NCBI RefSeq assembly: GCF_019578655.1
Contig: NC_063256.1
Span: forward strand, 10,664,001-10,728,000
Source of the DNA: Ricinus communis
Lineage: Eukaryota > Streptophyta > Magnoliopsida > Malpighiales > Euphorbiaceae
Direction of reading: 5' to 3'
DNA length: 64,000 bases
The notes below the pieces were generated by a model that saw only the letters and a list, made by a program, of their open reading frames with translations, had not been told where the DNA came from and made no database searches. Below, one piece after another: positions 14,501 to 26,730 of the stretch. Within the stretch, counting starts at the first letter, position 1, and each line of letters starts with the position of its first letter. The translations under genes were made by a program, and so were the position numbers.

Positions 14501-14539
14501 CTCTGTAGAGCTCCCAACTGTCGGAAGTTCATGAATTAA
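5600..14539 (+). CDS. ATX4/5: Histone-lysine N-methyltransferase, ATX3/4/5 type (PWWP-PHD-ePHD-SET)
   Basis: Trithorax-like enzyme expected to methylate histone H3 lysine 4 in the nucleus. My model has 23 exons: 5600-6466, 6573-6628, 6724-6922, 7607-7726, 7833-7901, 7987-8055, 8158-8249, 8352-8444, 8749-8884, 9571-9643, 9751-9850, 9977-10101, 10728-10873, 11156-11260, 11590-11654, 11785-12001, 12113-12199, 12345-12401, 12490-12579, 12756-12842, 13392-13466, 14237-14337, 14449-14539. It sums to 3120 nt (1039 aa), normal for this subgroup. A PWWP domain lies near residue 230 (YPWWPGIV). A PHD finger starts near 415, and a second PHD plus extended PHD span about 595-770. SET spans about 893-1017 with NHSCMPNC split by an intron, followed by a post-[11 protein letters not shown]. 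The start is ATG 5600 (MIVKK), because the frame upstream opens with TTG. A possible polyA signal AATAAA is at 14734. ATX3, ATX4 and ATX5 cannot be told apart by eye. Confidence 0.93.
13587..13855. mobile_element. Foldback MITE-like element in an ATX intron
   Basis: Two arms in opposite orientation, about 13587-13680 and 13737-13855, begin AAGCCCCT and end AGGGGCTT. They share long imperfect complementarity (for example the ATTGAGTCCTTATGTTTTAT stretch against its partner near 13780). The element lies inside the long intron between the SET exons at 13392-13466 and 14237-14337. It has no coding capacity. No convincing target duplication was seen, so the superfamily is undetermined. Confidence 0.6.
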
Positions 14540-17360
14540 TTCTCTTGTTGAATCTTAATGCATCCGTTGGAAGCATCAGATCCATCTTCCTGTTTTCTTT
14601 TTTGTTCTAGGAAAGGTAGGTTCCTGTAATTTTTTTTAGATAGACTCTGGTAACCATGTAATTTTTGAGCTGCTATAAAAATGTAAATTCCGTTGCTGAT
14701 TGAATGTCGTAATTTGTAATGAAATTTTCATTCAATAAATGGCAATCTGGTGGGTCTCCTATCGTTCGGTTACAACGGGTTTCTGGGAGGATCCTATTAA
14801 ACGTATCTGAGTAAAAACTACAATGGATACTTTGTTTTGGGAATTGAAGTAAAAGAGATTAATTAAAAAGAAAAGAAAAGGTAAAGAGTAAACCAGGTCC
14901 AGTTTCTGTTCATACCCAGTTCTTAAGAAGAAACAGCTTCATCCTCAACATTAAATGAGCATATACGTAACATTAATTTTATTTTTTTTGCTTTAATGTT
15001 AAAGGTGTTTTACACAAACTCTTATATTTTATTATCCTTGTATCTTAATTTATATTTTTTTTATTGTAATATTAATTTATTTTTTAATAATATAATAATA
15101 CTATAAAAATAAAAATATCATAAATTAAAGTTTTTATATATATTTATATATATATATATTACTAAAATATAAAATTTTGTCACACTTTAGTACAGTGTCA
15201 TTTCAAATATTATATTATCTCTTACTTTACAAAATTGAAAATTTAGTTATTTTTCATTATTATATAATAATATTTTAAAATTCGAAAATTTAATAATAAT
15301 AAAATGTTAAGATTAACAATTTTATATTCATAATTATAAGTTATAAATACAATCATATGAATATAAGTTTTAAGCATCAATTATAAAATTATAAATTTAT
15401 ATAATAAAAATGATAGTTACATAAATTAAAAACTATAAATTCAATGTACATATATTTAAATATTTTATATTTTATGAAACTCATAAACAACACTTAATTA
15501 TTATATTCCTTATAACAATATTTACAATTGATTTTTTTAAAATTTATACCAGATTACTAATCAACTTACAATTTTTACATTTAATAAACTCACAAGTTAT
15601 TACCTATAAACATGTATAATAGTAAAATTTAATATGGAAAATAAATAAGATATTTTATAAAAATATAAAATAATTTTTAACAGCATCTTTAAAAAGTTAC
15701 TTCTAAAAATATTAAAGTTTATATTTAATATTGCACTGGACACTTTTATGGAAAATAAAAATTTAAGTCTTCTTTCTATTGATATTCATGATATTAAAAC
15801 TTCATCAAAAGAATTAAACAAATACAAAAATACAATCATTAATGTAATCTTTTTAGAAAAATAATATATTTTAATTAGAAGAATCAAACATATAAAAAAC
15901 ATCGACCATTAATTTTATTTTTTTTAAAGAAACAAACATAATTTTAAGTATCTCTTACATACTAAAAATAAAATAAATAATTTTAATTTTAATTTCATAC
16001 TACAAACAATTAAAAAAAAGTGATATAGATGTTAGAAATTTAGAACTTATGAAAATGTTATTGTCTATAAAACTTATGCAGGACTAAAGTTTAATTTGGT
16101 CACTAATTTTGTCATTCAAACTCAATTTAATTATTTTTTAATTTATAGACTTTTTAGCTCAAATTTTTGTAAATTTAATTTAAATTAATCCTATTTTATA
16201 AAAGAAAAAATAAAAATGAGAGTCGCTCTTTTTTTAAAATAAAAAACAATTACAAGATTTATAATAATTTTTAAAATTAAGTTTATAATTTTATTATAAT
16301 TAATATAATTAAATAATAAATAGTTATTACCATAAATATTCTCGCTAAAACTGTTTTTGTTTTCAGCATCACCGCTACCACAATTGTTCTCTCACCGTTA
16401 TTATTAAGAGAAAAAAAAAGAACATTTAAAAAAAATAATATATATATTTTTATTATGTATATTTAAATAATTTAATTTAATATAAAAATTAATATTTTTT
16501 ATTTTTTATTATTTGTATCCCTTTTAGAAAGTGTATAATTTACTTTATTATTTTTATAAAAAAATTAAAATTAATTTAAATTAAATATATAAAAATTTAA
16601 TTTAAATTGTTCATAAATTTAAATAAATTAAATTAAATCTAAATAATAACAAATTGGACTTTATCCAACTAATGTGTGTGCACGATGCATTATATAGCAT
16701 ATGTAAGATATAATTTACCCTCATCATTGAATAAATGGTTATATTATTTTTATTTATATGGTTTTTCTTAGAACTACATTATAATATATTTTTGATATCA
16801 TTTTCTTAATAAAATTATATCATCCTTTATTCCTATCTATTTTTTTATTGTTATAAAAGAGCTAATATAAATTATCATTGGCACTTTTAAATAATTTTTT
16901 TATTTTATTTTAACTTTATTTTCATATTTTTTAAATTTATTTTATTATATATTTAATATAGTGTGACATATTTCTTAAAATATATATATTAACTGTCGTT
17001 ACAATACAGTAGTTGCTATAAAAAATATATTTTTTAATTTATAATTATTAAATATAAAAATATATAATAAAAATTATAAATTTATTTCATTTTGGTTAGT
17101 TTGATAATGATGTAAGTTAAATTTAATATTCCGTATATATACTTCTTTTAAAAAAATTATTATATAAATAAAACTGTATATAAAAAAAAAAAAAAAGAGA
17201 AAGAAACAGTGTACTAAGAAATTTTATCTTGAATAAATTGAAGAAGACCCATCTTAACTAACAAGGTCCGTATAACCAGGCCCAATTACACCTGTTAACT
17301 TTTCAAATTACTTTTGGAAGAAATTCAAACTTTGTCTTAGTTAATTTTTGAATCTGAGAA
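14540..17360. other. ATX 3' UTR followed by AT-rich intergenic DNA
   Basis: The first 200-250 bases are the probable 3' untranslated region of the methyltransferase. About 15000-17160 is extremely AT-rich with many short A/T tracts, such as TATATA near 15136-15160. I found no gene, tRNA or repeat with recognisable ends. Composition rises again from about 17200, ahead of the F-box gene. Confidence 0.6.
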
Positions 17361-17372
17361 ACTTCGCGCGTT

Positions 17373-17380
17373 TATAAATA
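17373..17380 (+). promoter_or_regulatory. TATA box of the F-box gene
   Basis: TATAAATA lies 88 bases upstream of the F-box ATG in a locally GC-richer promoter patch. This is consistent with a core promoter giving a leader of about 60 bases, which includes a CAG-rich stretch. Confidence 0.55.
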
Positions 17381-17467
17381 GCCATAGACAGCAGCAGCAG
17401 TAGCAGTGTTGCTTGCTTCATATAATAAACTTGATTCAAACAAAATTTGCAGCGAAAGAAAGAGATA

Positions 17468-20400
17468 ATGGGGAAGCGATTAAGAAAAGTGAGGTCTATT
17501 TGCAGTTGCAAATCTCCTCGTCAAAGCTATCGTGCCTCTCCTTGCTCTTCTCTCAGCTGGTTCTCTCTCTCTCTCTCCTTTAACACACAGCCACAAATTT
17601 CAGCTGTGATTCAAGTTTTACTTGCGATTTTTCATGTATTTTCTCTTTAGCTCATTTATATGATATTTTTTTCTAAATACATATGTATTAGACTTGCACT
17701 GTAGTTTTAATGCGAGAAATGCAATTAAGAACGTTTTGAATTTGTTTTGGAGAAAATGATTGTTTGTTTTCATGAGATAGAATCCTGCTGTGATTCAGTA
17801 GTCTAGGTTTTGAATTTGTTTTGGAGAAAATGATTGTTTATTTTCATGAGATAGAATCCTGCTTAGTCGAGGATCCAGATTAAGATCTGTTTGCTAGATG
17901 TTTCCTTATTTCTTAAGCTGTTTCGAAAATACTTCAGTTTTGAAAATAGAGAATTGTCGAAATTACATCTTCTGCCGTTTCTCTGAATACACGTACTCTA
18001 TTTCTATTTCAGATTGTTAGACGGATTTCCCTTAAATGAAATTCTTTGTATTAATTTCAATTCCTTAGCCACTGTATGCTAACTGATCAAAAGCGAATTA
18101 AATAATTCTGAATGTACATTGTTCTGCTTTTTTTTTTTCTTTCTGTTTGAAGAATCATTGACACGTAGCTCATCAATTAAACCAAAGGATTTTAAGTCTT
18201 TTCACTTCCTCATTCTCTGAATTTAAATTTGAAAACTAAAATTTCTATCATTTTCCTGCGTTTTCTCAGCTGCCAAACAGGTTAACAGTTGACTCTTAAA
18301 ATAATCCTGTATCCTTGTTTCGATATTGAGTTTAAAGTAAATAGCGTCTTAGCTTGGTTCCAAAATGAATCACCGAAAATGTTTTCGTCAATGCAGAACA
18401 GCTTTATATAAATATATATATTGTCAATATTTTGTTGTAAAAAAAATTTAGCCGACATTTTGTGAAAAGATCTATTATTGTAATTATCATTTGAATTTAT
18501 TTTCAAATTTTCAAATATGACACAAACAGTTATGATAATGATGTATGGACGGAGATAGCGAAGTTTCTGGATGGGAAATCTCTGGTGAAGCTGGCAGCAA
18601 CAAGCCGGTGGTTCCACAGCGTCATTATGCATGACAGCGTATGGAAGTTTGCTTGCTTGCGCGATCTTCAGATTCCGGATCCTGGCCACGCCGCATTCAA
18701 GTGGACCAAGCTATATGCTTCAGTAGTTGGTAGTTACATTATGCTTTCTATTACTTTTACACACACTTGTGATATATTACTGCAGTATTAGCTTAGTTTA
18801 TTTTCACTGGATTATATTCTTCTATATATATTTTTTGTTGATAGATTTCATTGATAATTATTTATTTGTTTCCTCAGATGGCAGTCACTCTTATACATTT
18901 CGTGAGAATGAGAAGCATCTTGGTCAGTTCTCTTGATTTTTGCGACTCTTTTTTGTTTTGTGAGATATTTCCATTTTAGAGACCTATATGTTAAGCAATA
19001 GTGCTGATCTCTTAGAGCGAAATTCAGTCGTTATTAGCTTTTCTACGTTGCATCACTATTACATGATTATTTTAGGAAACAAATGCTAAAAATTGCATAA
19101 ATGTACTGGATATTACTCCGAAAAATTAAAGGCTGAGGACAAAATAGCTCATGCTTATCTAGGCATACATAATAAATTAGCACCAAAATAAGGTAGCAGA
19201 TAAATTTGTTTGATTTCCCATTCCGATCTACATAAACATGTTAAATGGAGTTTTTAAATTTCCGCCTTCTCATGCGATTGAGTATTGCGTCTATGGAGGC
19301 ACACATAAGCTTCTAATGTGCACAAAGATTATATAACATGTGATTCAGCAGCCATATAAATTTACCCCCATGATGTGTGTTTTTTGGGAAAATCAGATTG
19401 GATGAGAATTGGTGCATTTTACTTCGACTCAGATGTAGCACTTCTCACTGAGAGACTCAGCTTGCTAGTAAAAAACAGACAACGAGATGCTACAGAGAAG
19501 CTGTTGGAATCCTGTGGGGCTTCCGTGCTAAGTAACATCAAAAAGGGAATTTGGATATCAGGTAACTTGCGTTTATTTGAACCAGCCATGTTATTTATGA
19601 ACATATTCTCTTAAGAAAGATCTAAGGAACGCTATTATACTAAAATCACTTTTTAAATTTAACAATGTTCATGATTTCAGATCTGCAGCTTGTTCGATGC
19701 CCTGTTTGTGAACTAGAAAAATGTGATGGTGAGCAAAATACTATTTGACTGGCAGGCCATGGGAGTTGCATTCGTGAATTTCTTTTGAAAGTCATTTGGC
19801 GGATATTATGTGTTTATTTGAAATGTGTTCTATAGTCAGTATCCTGATGATATAACCAAGCCTTAGCTTGCGAATGTCAGCTGGAGCCTTCACATATTCT
19901 GCAACTAAATCAATATGTCTGGTCATATGCACAATAGGGTAGGCTCAGTTTCAACACTTTCATTTGCCAAGTTTTGATACTTGACATATTCTGCTGCTTC
20001 TATATCTTTTTCTTTCTTTGTCACTGTTTATTAGCTAGGCATGCTTCGAGTTCAACATTCAGTAGTTCATAGGATTTTTTTGTTTGGGCAGTAGGTGGCC
20101 CCTGCATAATTTAAGGAACTTACCAAACCATGTAAATGGGAGCAAAAAGGTTATTGCCGTGTCCAATAATTATTTTCAGAATTTATTGATTATATTCTAC
20201 TCATTTGGATTCAGAAGACCGTGTTCACAGAGGCAATAGTTAAACTGAAGAGCGCTGAGCTGCCTGCCGTATTTGTTTTCCTTCTAGTTAAAGTGGATAT
20301 TTAAGCCTGAAGAGATAGTGCTTTCCTTTACAGGCACAATGCAGACACTAGATGCAAGGCATATTGAGCTGTTCCAGCATGAGGGTTTTCAAAATGGGAG

Positions 20401-21215
20401 CTGGGAGTATGAGTTGATCGGATCCCATAAAATTGAAAAGCCTATGGATGCAGCATCTGGAGGCATTTTTGATCTAAAACACCTCAATGACCGTGCAACA
20501 GCTGGTAATAGTTTATGCTCCATGCAAATCTCATCGTATCATTTTTACTACCATCAGAACACCGAAAATATGATGAGACTAGGAACCCAAAAATTTTGTC
20601 GCGTAAAGGAATTTTTTTTTTTTTACCTTCTTTGCCAAGGGTCTTAAATGACTGAGGACTGTAGGCTAGTTGTATAGGATAGAAATTGAACTGGAAACCA
20701 TTAAATGACTAATTGATCTTGTAATATATATATTTATCTTTTTTTTCGGTATTTGAACTAAGTGATGATCTGGTCTTGAAAACCAAATGATTGGCAGGTA
20801 TCTTCAATCTCAAGTTGTGGACGGGAGAACCCGATGATTTTCAGCCAAAGGCTATGATCACCTTCCATTCAGTAGCAATCAACACCAATTTACAAGTTAA
20901 CGAAGGTAAAACTTTCTGAATTGCATTAGAATTTAGCACAATTAAATTCCTAATGTGATTAAAGATCGTGATCAACAAATTGCCCCTGAATTAGTTGGGT
21001 TGGGTCGTGGCGCGGGCTGGTATTTGAACTTTAGACTCTCAATGGTGAAGGAATGGAGTGTGTTTTTAACTACTTGCTATTCACTTCGCTCTTTCTCTCT
21101 CTCTCTCTTTCTCTCTTTTCTTGGGGAAGCAGGACTGCTTACAAAATACTACAAGATGAGAGCTGGACCTGACGGAGAAGTAGTTGCAGTTAGAATCACT
21201 CAGCAGCTCCTGTAG
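17468..21215 (+). CDS. F-box protein, At3g61730 (RMF)-like
   Basis: Probable substrate-recognition subunit of an SCF (SKP1-cullin-F-box) E3 ubiquitin ligase. Eight exons were joined: 17468-17559, 18530-18729, 18878-18922, 19397-19561, 19681-19728, 20334-20504, 20798-20905, 21133-21215. Total 912 nt, 303 aa. The F-box lies at about residues 33-75 (DVWTEIAKFLDGKSLVKLAA onward, with W and F at the usual places). The remainder has a CPVCELEKCD cysteine pair and a C-terminal part (WTGEPDDF, LLTKYYKMRAGP). It lacks Kelch and leucine-rich repeats. The layout resembles the Arabidopsis protein linked to reduced male fertility, but this assignment is from memory of the family. Every internal exon after the first ends in phase 1. 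The exon 1 donor (TG|GTTCTC) is weak, so residues 28-34 are the least certain. Confidence 0.85.
17733..17863. repeat. 57-bp direct duplication in F-box intron 1
   Basis: Positions 17733-17789 and 17807-17863 are 57-bp copies that appear to differ at a single base, with 17 bases between them (period 74). The low divergence indicates a recent local duplication inside the intron. No coding or regulatory role is visible. Confidence 0.85.
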
Positions 21216-21695
21216 CGAATACTTGTTTAGTATATCATAAAATAAAATTTAAAATCTTTTACAAGGCTATAGTTCAAAGAATATCCTTCATCAAGAAAAC
21301 TCCTTTTGTGTACACAATCAGCTTTAACTAGTACCTCACCTGTGTTCGTTAGCCTATTGATTTAAACACACGTCTTGATGCTTTTGCGAAATTCAGATGA
21401 AAGAACAGATAAATAATTCGAGGCATAAATATGTCACATACAGCATCCAAAAGAGCTCCTTTTATGACCTTGGGCTAAATTAAGCAATTTCTTTTTTTCT
21501 AATTTATATATTAATTTTCTACATGGAATAGCGTACAGGTTGACTTTATAAATATTTTTTAATATTCTGGTTAAGTATCAAAATGGAGAAGCTTCAAGCC
21601 TTCAGCTTCCTTGTTGACCAAACCGAAAAACAATATGAAAAGTTTCGCCTATTATAACAAAGCCAACTCGTTCTGCAATCACTCCTTTCAAGATT
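21216..21695. other. Intergenic spacer between F-box and RING genes
   Basis: A short spacer that must contain the F-box 3' UTR and the promoter of the RING gene, which are in the same orientation. A TATA-like TATAACA (about 21652) lies roughly 45 bases before the RING ATG. No other element was seen. Confidence 0.5.
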
Positions 21696-23485
21696 ATGGG
21701 CAACTTGGAAATCTTCTTTCTTCTCTTTCTCCTTCCTATTATCTATGCATCAGAACATTGCGCAGTCTCCAAGTGCAGCAATGACAAAGTCCCTGTCCGA
21801 TTCCCCTTCCGATTAGAAGGTCTGCAATCCCAGCAGCACTGTGGTTATCCTGGTTTCAACCTTAGTTGCAACAACCAGAGGAAAACGGTTCTGAAACTTC
21901 CGTATTCTGGAGATTTTCTTGTCCGGGGCATAAATTATCTCACGCAGCAGATACAACTTTATGATCCGGACAATTGCATTCCTAAGCGGCTCCTGAGCTT
22001 TAATCTCTCAGGTTCGCCGTTTCTCGCTGCTGCTCATCAGAACTACACCTTGCTAAGCTGCCCAAGTCAGCTCGTAGAATCTCGCTTCACAACCATCAAT
22101 TGCCTTAGCAATTCCACAACCTCAGTTTTAGCTACATCTTCAAAGAGCATTGCTGATTCACTGGCCACATCATGTGGGGTTATCATCACATTATCAGTTC
22201 CTTTTTCCTGGCCAGTTCAATATGATGAAGGGTTCTCAAATGAACTTATGGATGATCTTCAGCTTACATGGTATTCTCCTGCTTGTGAAGAATGTGAACA
22301 AGAAGGTGGCATGTGTGGATTCAAGACAAACAATAGTGAAGATGTTGGTTGTTTCTACTCCTCCAAAACAGGTAATCTTTTTCCTGATTCCTCAAAATTT
22401 CTTTTTGTTTGAGCCTGGTTCTCATATCTACGTGCTAAACTACAAGTTCACTACATCGATAAACTAAGAGGAGACGCAGTGCTTAGCAATTATCAGCAGC
22501 CTGACTAGGTCAAAATACTCTTTAGGAAGCCAAGATCTAGTTGAAAAACATGAGAATATAGTAGGAAATTCTTGGTTTTGGATAGAACTTATTTTTGTTT
22601 TATCAGGTTGATGGTTTAGCATACTTCAGTAATATAAATTAAATGAATAATGACATAGGAATCTTGTTCTAGATGGTTGCTATAGTTGACTTAACTAGAT
22701 AATACGTACATTTTAAGCCAGTGGTATTAAGATAATTGAACAAATTAATATCAAGAACAATGTCAACCAATCATTCATTGGATATGATCCACATATATCT
22801 GTTGTATAATTCAAAATTTAAGCCCCCAAGATTTGTCAAGGGCCAAAAGTCAAATTCTATATATTATAGCATTCCATTCCGTTGTATTTCTCGTCTTACT
22901 AGGTTACCCCACCCTTTTTGTTCTAAATGCAAACGTTTAAGGTGAAAAAAATATCCTACTTTACAACATAATGGAGAAAGCCTAACCAGTAAAATAGATT
23001 TTGTAGAGTGAATTTTCTGACACCTTCAAATTGCAGGCCAATCAACCGGTGCCCTCCAGATACTGAGAGTGATTTGTTTGTCCGTTGCAGTACCCTCCAT
23101 CATACTTGCTGGCGGGATCGTTGCTGTAGCATTATTAATTGATAGGGTTCCTCGACGCAATAGGCGTACAACCAATCAAAACTCCGCCACAGTGGCTGTG
23201 TCACCACTGCCTAACATTGCAATGGTGGGTTTGGACGAGAGCACCATTGAATCCTATGAGAAGGTAGTGCTGGGGGAAAGCATGCGGTTACCAGCAGGGC
23301 GCAATGATAGCACCTGTGCCATATGCTTAGCAGAGTATCGTAGCAAGGAGACGCTTAGATGTATACCAGAATGCAAACATTGTTTCCATGTCGAGTGCAT
23401 TGATGAGTGGCTAAAGATGAACAGTTCTTGCCCAGTTTGCCGAAACTCGCCATCCCCTCTTCATGACAGATCGCAGAACGTTTAA
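21696..23485 (+). CDS. ATL21: Membrane RING-H2 finger protein, ATL20/21/22 type (GUB_WAK_bind)
   Basis: Probable membrane-anchored E3 ubiquitin ligase with a wall-associated-kinase-like extracellular part. Two exons, 21696-22371 and 23037-23485, give 374 aa. A signal peptide covers about residues 1-18. A cysteine-rich GUB_WAK-type region starts near residue 22 (CAVSKC ... CGYPGFNLSC). It is followed by a WAK-associated cysteine cluster near 198-220 (CEECEQEGGMCGF). A transmembrane segment spans about 237-260. The GLD motif typical of ATL proteins is at 290-292. A RING-H2 domain follows with ligands C319, C322, C338, H340, H343, C346, C357 and C360. All eight are present, so the finger should be functional. 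The split between the ectodomain exon and the TM-RING exon fits the family. The symbol denotes the subgroup; the exact orthologue is not established. Confidence 0.9.
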
Positions 23486-24077
23486 TATAAACTCTCTTTT
23501 CTTTTGTATTGGTTGATTGCTTAAATACATGTTCAAAAGAAGTAATTAGCTTTTATAATTAGGTGCTCACTGTTCTATGGTACGATGCTGTAAAATTTCG
23601 TTGGACGAAAGAAGGGTAAGTTTCCTGGGTTTGTTTAGTACACGCCTTTTGGCCCTCGTGAATCAATATTAAATCATTCATTCATGGAATTGTTCCAAGG
23701 ACACAAAAAATCCCAGAATTTATCAGTCACAGTAGCCGCCAAGAATAACAAAAATAATTTACACGTCCCCTTCATGGAATTGTTCAAATGGCATGGCACT
23801 GAAAACTCCAGAATTTGTTCCATAAAATATGAGCAGTACAGGCGTACATGGTTACAACTTGCGACATATATAAGGTCAACAAGGTTAAGGTAGAAAATGA
23901 CCGCTAGGCCAGTTCTTTTTTTTCTTCTTCCCTAGAAAATATCTGAATAGTAGTGAAAGAAGATATAAAAAGGAGTTTACAACAGATATTACAATAAAAC
24001 TATAGGGTGTTCCCAACTATACATTTTAAAGAAAGATAGCGTCAGAACAGTCAGCAAGACAATAGACACTAGAGACT
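23486..24077. other. Convergent 3' intergenic region (RING gene / SDE2)
   Basis: The RING gene (+) and SDE2 (-) end about 590 bases apart facing each other, so their 3' UTRs share this segment. It contains an imperfect direct repeat around CATGGAATTGTTC (about 23683 and 23774). No separate gene was seen. Confidence 0.55.
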
Positions 24078-26575
24078 TCATTTCTTAGCAAATAGCTTTT
24101 TTGGCAGCTTATCCAAAGGAGTAGTTTTTAGCAGGAAAAGCCGGGCAGCTCGCTCTTGCAAAGTACCCCCACACTTGAGCCCACGAGCTTGTAGTTCAGT
24201 TTTCAACCTTTCAATGCCAAGAGCCTATCACAGCACAAAGATAGGGTAAGGAAATGAAATGCATGACTAGTTGATGATGCAGATTCATGAATCATAGTAT
24301 TACAATAATAACAAAGTTGCAATCCCTACATTAGGATTCATAGCACTGATCCAAGTTCTGGAAGTAAAATTACATTGATTAAACATAATGGCACACATTA
24401 ATTATAATGGCGCGCATGTGCATATTCAGTCTCTGTCTTTTCATAGGTTTTCTCCCTCTATTCTTTTTAGTAGGTAGGTTGCAGGTCGGGGTGCAGAAAA
24501 TGGGATTGGTTGTATGGAGGAATGCTTTTCGAACTTGGAATTGTTAGATGCTTTCCTACTTGACAAATAGAACAAAATGATGACAGTAGAAATGTGCAAC
24601 TGCTTGTACATTCAGCGGAACTCAGGGTAATGCTTATCAACTCATCCCAAGCATTACAAAGAACTGAACTCAGTCATAGCAATTAGATCATCTCAGCACA
24701 TAACCACAATTGAATTCAAATAACCAAGGAAATCTAAAGAAATGAAATTGCAAAAAGAAAAATAGAAATATAAAACATGAAAAACTAGGGCTAGCAGGCA
24801 TACCTCCAACTCATCTACTGAATTGTAATCATCAAAATTTAATGGTTTCTCCAAATCAGTTGCTTTTTCATTTACAACAACTGTTTCAGAGTCTGCAGTA
24901 ATTGGCTTGGTTTCAATAACTTCCACCCTAGCTGGACTTGAAACTTGCACGGATTGAGAATCCAGTCCATCATTCTCGTTTTTTTCAGCCTTAATGACGT
25001 CAATTCCAGTAACCACAGCAGCCTCAGAGCAAGTTATGGCAGCATTTTGTTGCTCTTTTACTTCCAATTCAACTCCTCCATCACCTTCACTAGGAACTGT
25101 TTCCCCATTAGAACTAAATTGCAAAGTTTGCTCAGCAGTAGCAGCATCTTTTTCTTCCTCAGAACCACTCTCACATGAGGCACCACCAGAGCAGTCTCCT
25201 TCTTGTTTCCCACCGGTAACAGAATCTGAACTCCCATCGGCTTCTTTACTAATATCAGAATTATTACCAATATTTAGAACTACAGACTTCTCATTTTCCT
25301 CATCATCACTGTTATCTTCACTATCACTATCACCCAGTGTTCTCTTCCCCATCCTAGCAAAAATGAACTCAATCATCAGAAATTAAATTATTGGGATGTG
25401 TGAAGAAGCAACTCAGACATTTACAGCACAGATATTAAAAATATAAAAAGTGCACATGCAAGCAACTTTCGTTACCTAACCCCTCTCCTGAACTTGTTAG
25501 GAAAAAAATGTCACCCTGTGGAAATTAAAAACAGTATCCAGCCAACCTCTAAGACCTTCCTTAAAAATTTCAAACTAATATGCATTCCATGATTCACTTA
25601 AATGTGTTTTAAAATAAATCATATATCATAATGAAATTCAATTGAACTCTTTCAAGATCATTTCACTTGTGGCATGATTTTCTTTCAAAAAAAATTTCCT
25701 AAAAGAATTGAAACAAAGCTACTCTAACCTTTTGAAACATAACAATTGGCCGAATAGAATAAAATTCATTGGAATTACTGAATTTGTAGAACTCCCAAAG
25801 AAACACCAAGTTAAACCAAATATGTGCACATGAATACCTACTAAGAGTAACTAAGTAACTCAAATGTAAACATAAAATTTCAAATTTGAAACATATCCAT
25901 ACATTTTACAAATTAAAAATAATTCAAATCAATCATTGACACTTACCAAATCTTCAATCTTTTAGCATCCAATCCTACAGCTTTTACGACCTTCCCTTTC
26001 CTTTTCCCGTTCCCATTTGCACATGCTTCTCTGACAGCTTCCTCAACTTCCTTGGCACATTTCGCCGAATCCTCCCTATACTTGGCCACATACTTATCCG
26101 CTTCACCATCACCAACCCCTTTCTTCCCTTTTTTAACATTCTTCTTTATAAACTCCTCCGCTATTTTCTCCATTCTTCTTTCCTCCTCCTCCGCCTTCCA
26201 CTCCTCCAGCCTCTTCTCCGCATTCACGTGTCTTAGCCTCCGTCCACTCATGTCTCGACACGCGTCAAAGTTATTCGTCTTCTTTTGACCTGCTTTTGTC
26301 GCCGCTCCTCTTAGAAGAGAACCAAACCCTCCCTTCCCTCCAATTAAACGAAGTAAGAGGTGAACGGTGCATTCTGGGGTCGAGATGACGGAGTTCTCGC
26401 GGAGTTGTGCGCCGTTACAGATTAGGCGTTGGGTGTGGGTAGGGATTTTGGTGATTTCGAAGATCCGTTGCTTGATTAATTGAGCGTCAGCTTGTGGGCC
26501 TGTGAATCTTAGGATTGCTGTTTTACCGTCTAGAAGCTTCACGAATATCTGTAAGAGCCTGTTCGTGTCTTCCAT
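24078..26575 (-). CDS. SDE2: SDE2 homologue (ubiquitin-like fold, splicing/replication-stress factor)
   Basis: Nuclear protein made as a ubiquitin-like fusion. In fission yeast and animals the N-terminal Ubl is cut at GG~KGG to release active Sde2, which acts in pre-mRNA splicing and genome stability. Three exons on the minus strand, 26575-25947, 25353-24804 and 24224-24078, sum to 1326 nt (441 aa). The Ubl spans residues 1-80 ([11 protein letters not shown] onward) and ends IGG~[10 protein letters not shown], so the expected cut is after Gly80. A charged coiled region follows ([14 protein letters not shown]), then an acidic, Ser/Glu-rich linker from exon 2. A C-terminal SAP-like stretch ([20 protein letters not shown]) is encoded by exon 3. 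The start is ATG at 26575; the frame extends upstream only through a TTG. It is divergent from ATG6 and convergent with the RING gene. Confidence 0.92.
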
Positions 26576-26641
26576 TCTCGGATAAAAAACTTGCAAGTGA
26601 TCTTGTAGGAGATTGGAAGAAGGGGAAAAATCATTTGATGA

Positions 26642-26730
26642 AATTAGGGTTTAAATAGGAGGTTCCTTACTTCACGTCGGTTCTGGATTGAACCTGCACG
26701 ATTGGGCCGTGGGTTTGGGTTTGGGTTTTG
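26642..26730 (-). promoter_or_regulatory. Telo-box and site II-like promoter elements of SDE2
   Basis: Read on the minus strand, AAACCCTAAT (about 26643-26652) is a telo-box. Further upstream, three AAACCC repeats stand next to GGCCCA (about 26703-26730). Telo-boxes paired with TGGGCC/GGCCCA site II elements are typical of plant housekeeping and cell-growth genes. They lie 70-155 bases before the SDE2 start codon. Assignment as active elements is inferred from motif and position. Confidence 0.6.
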
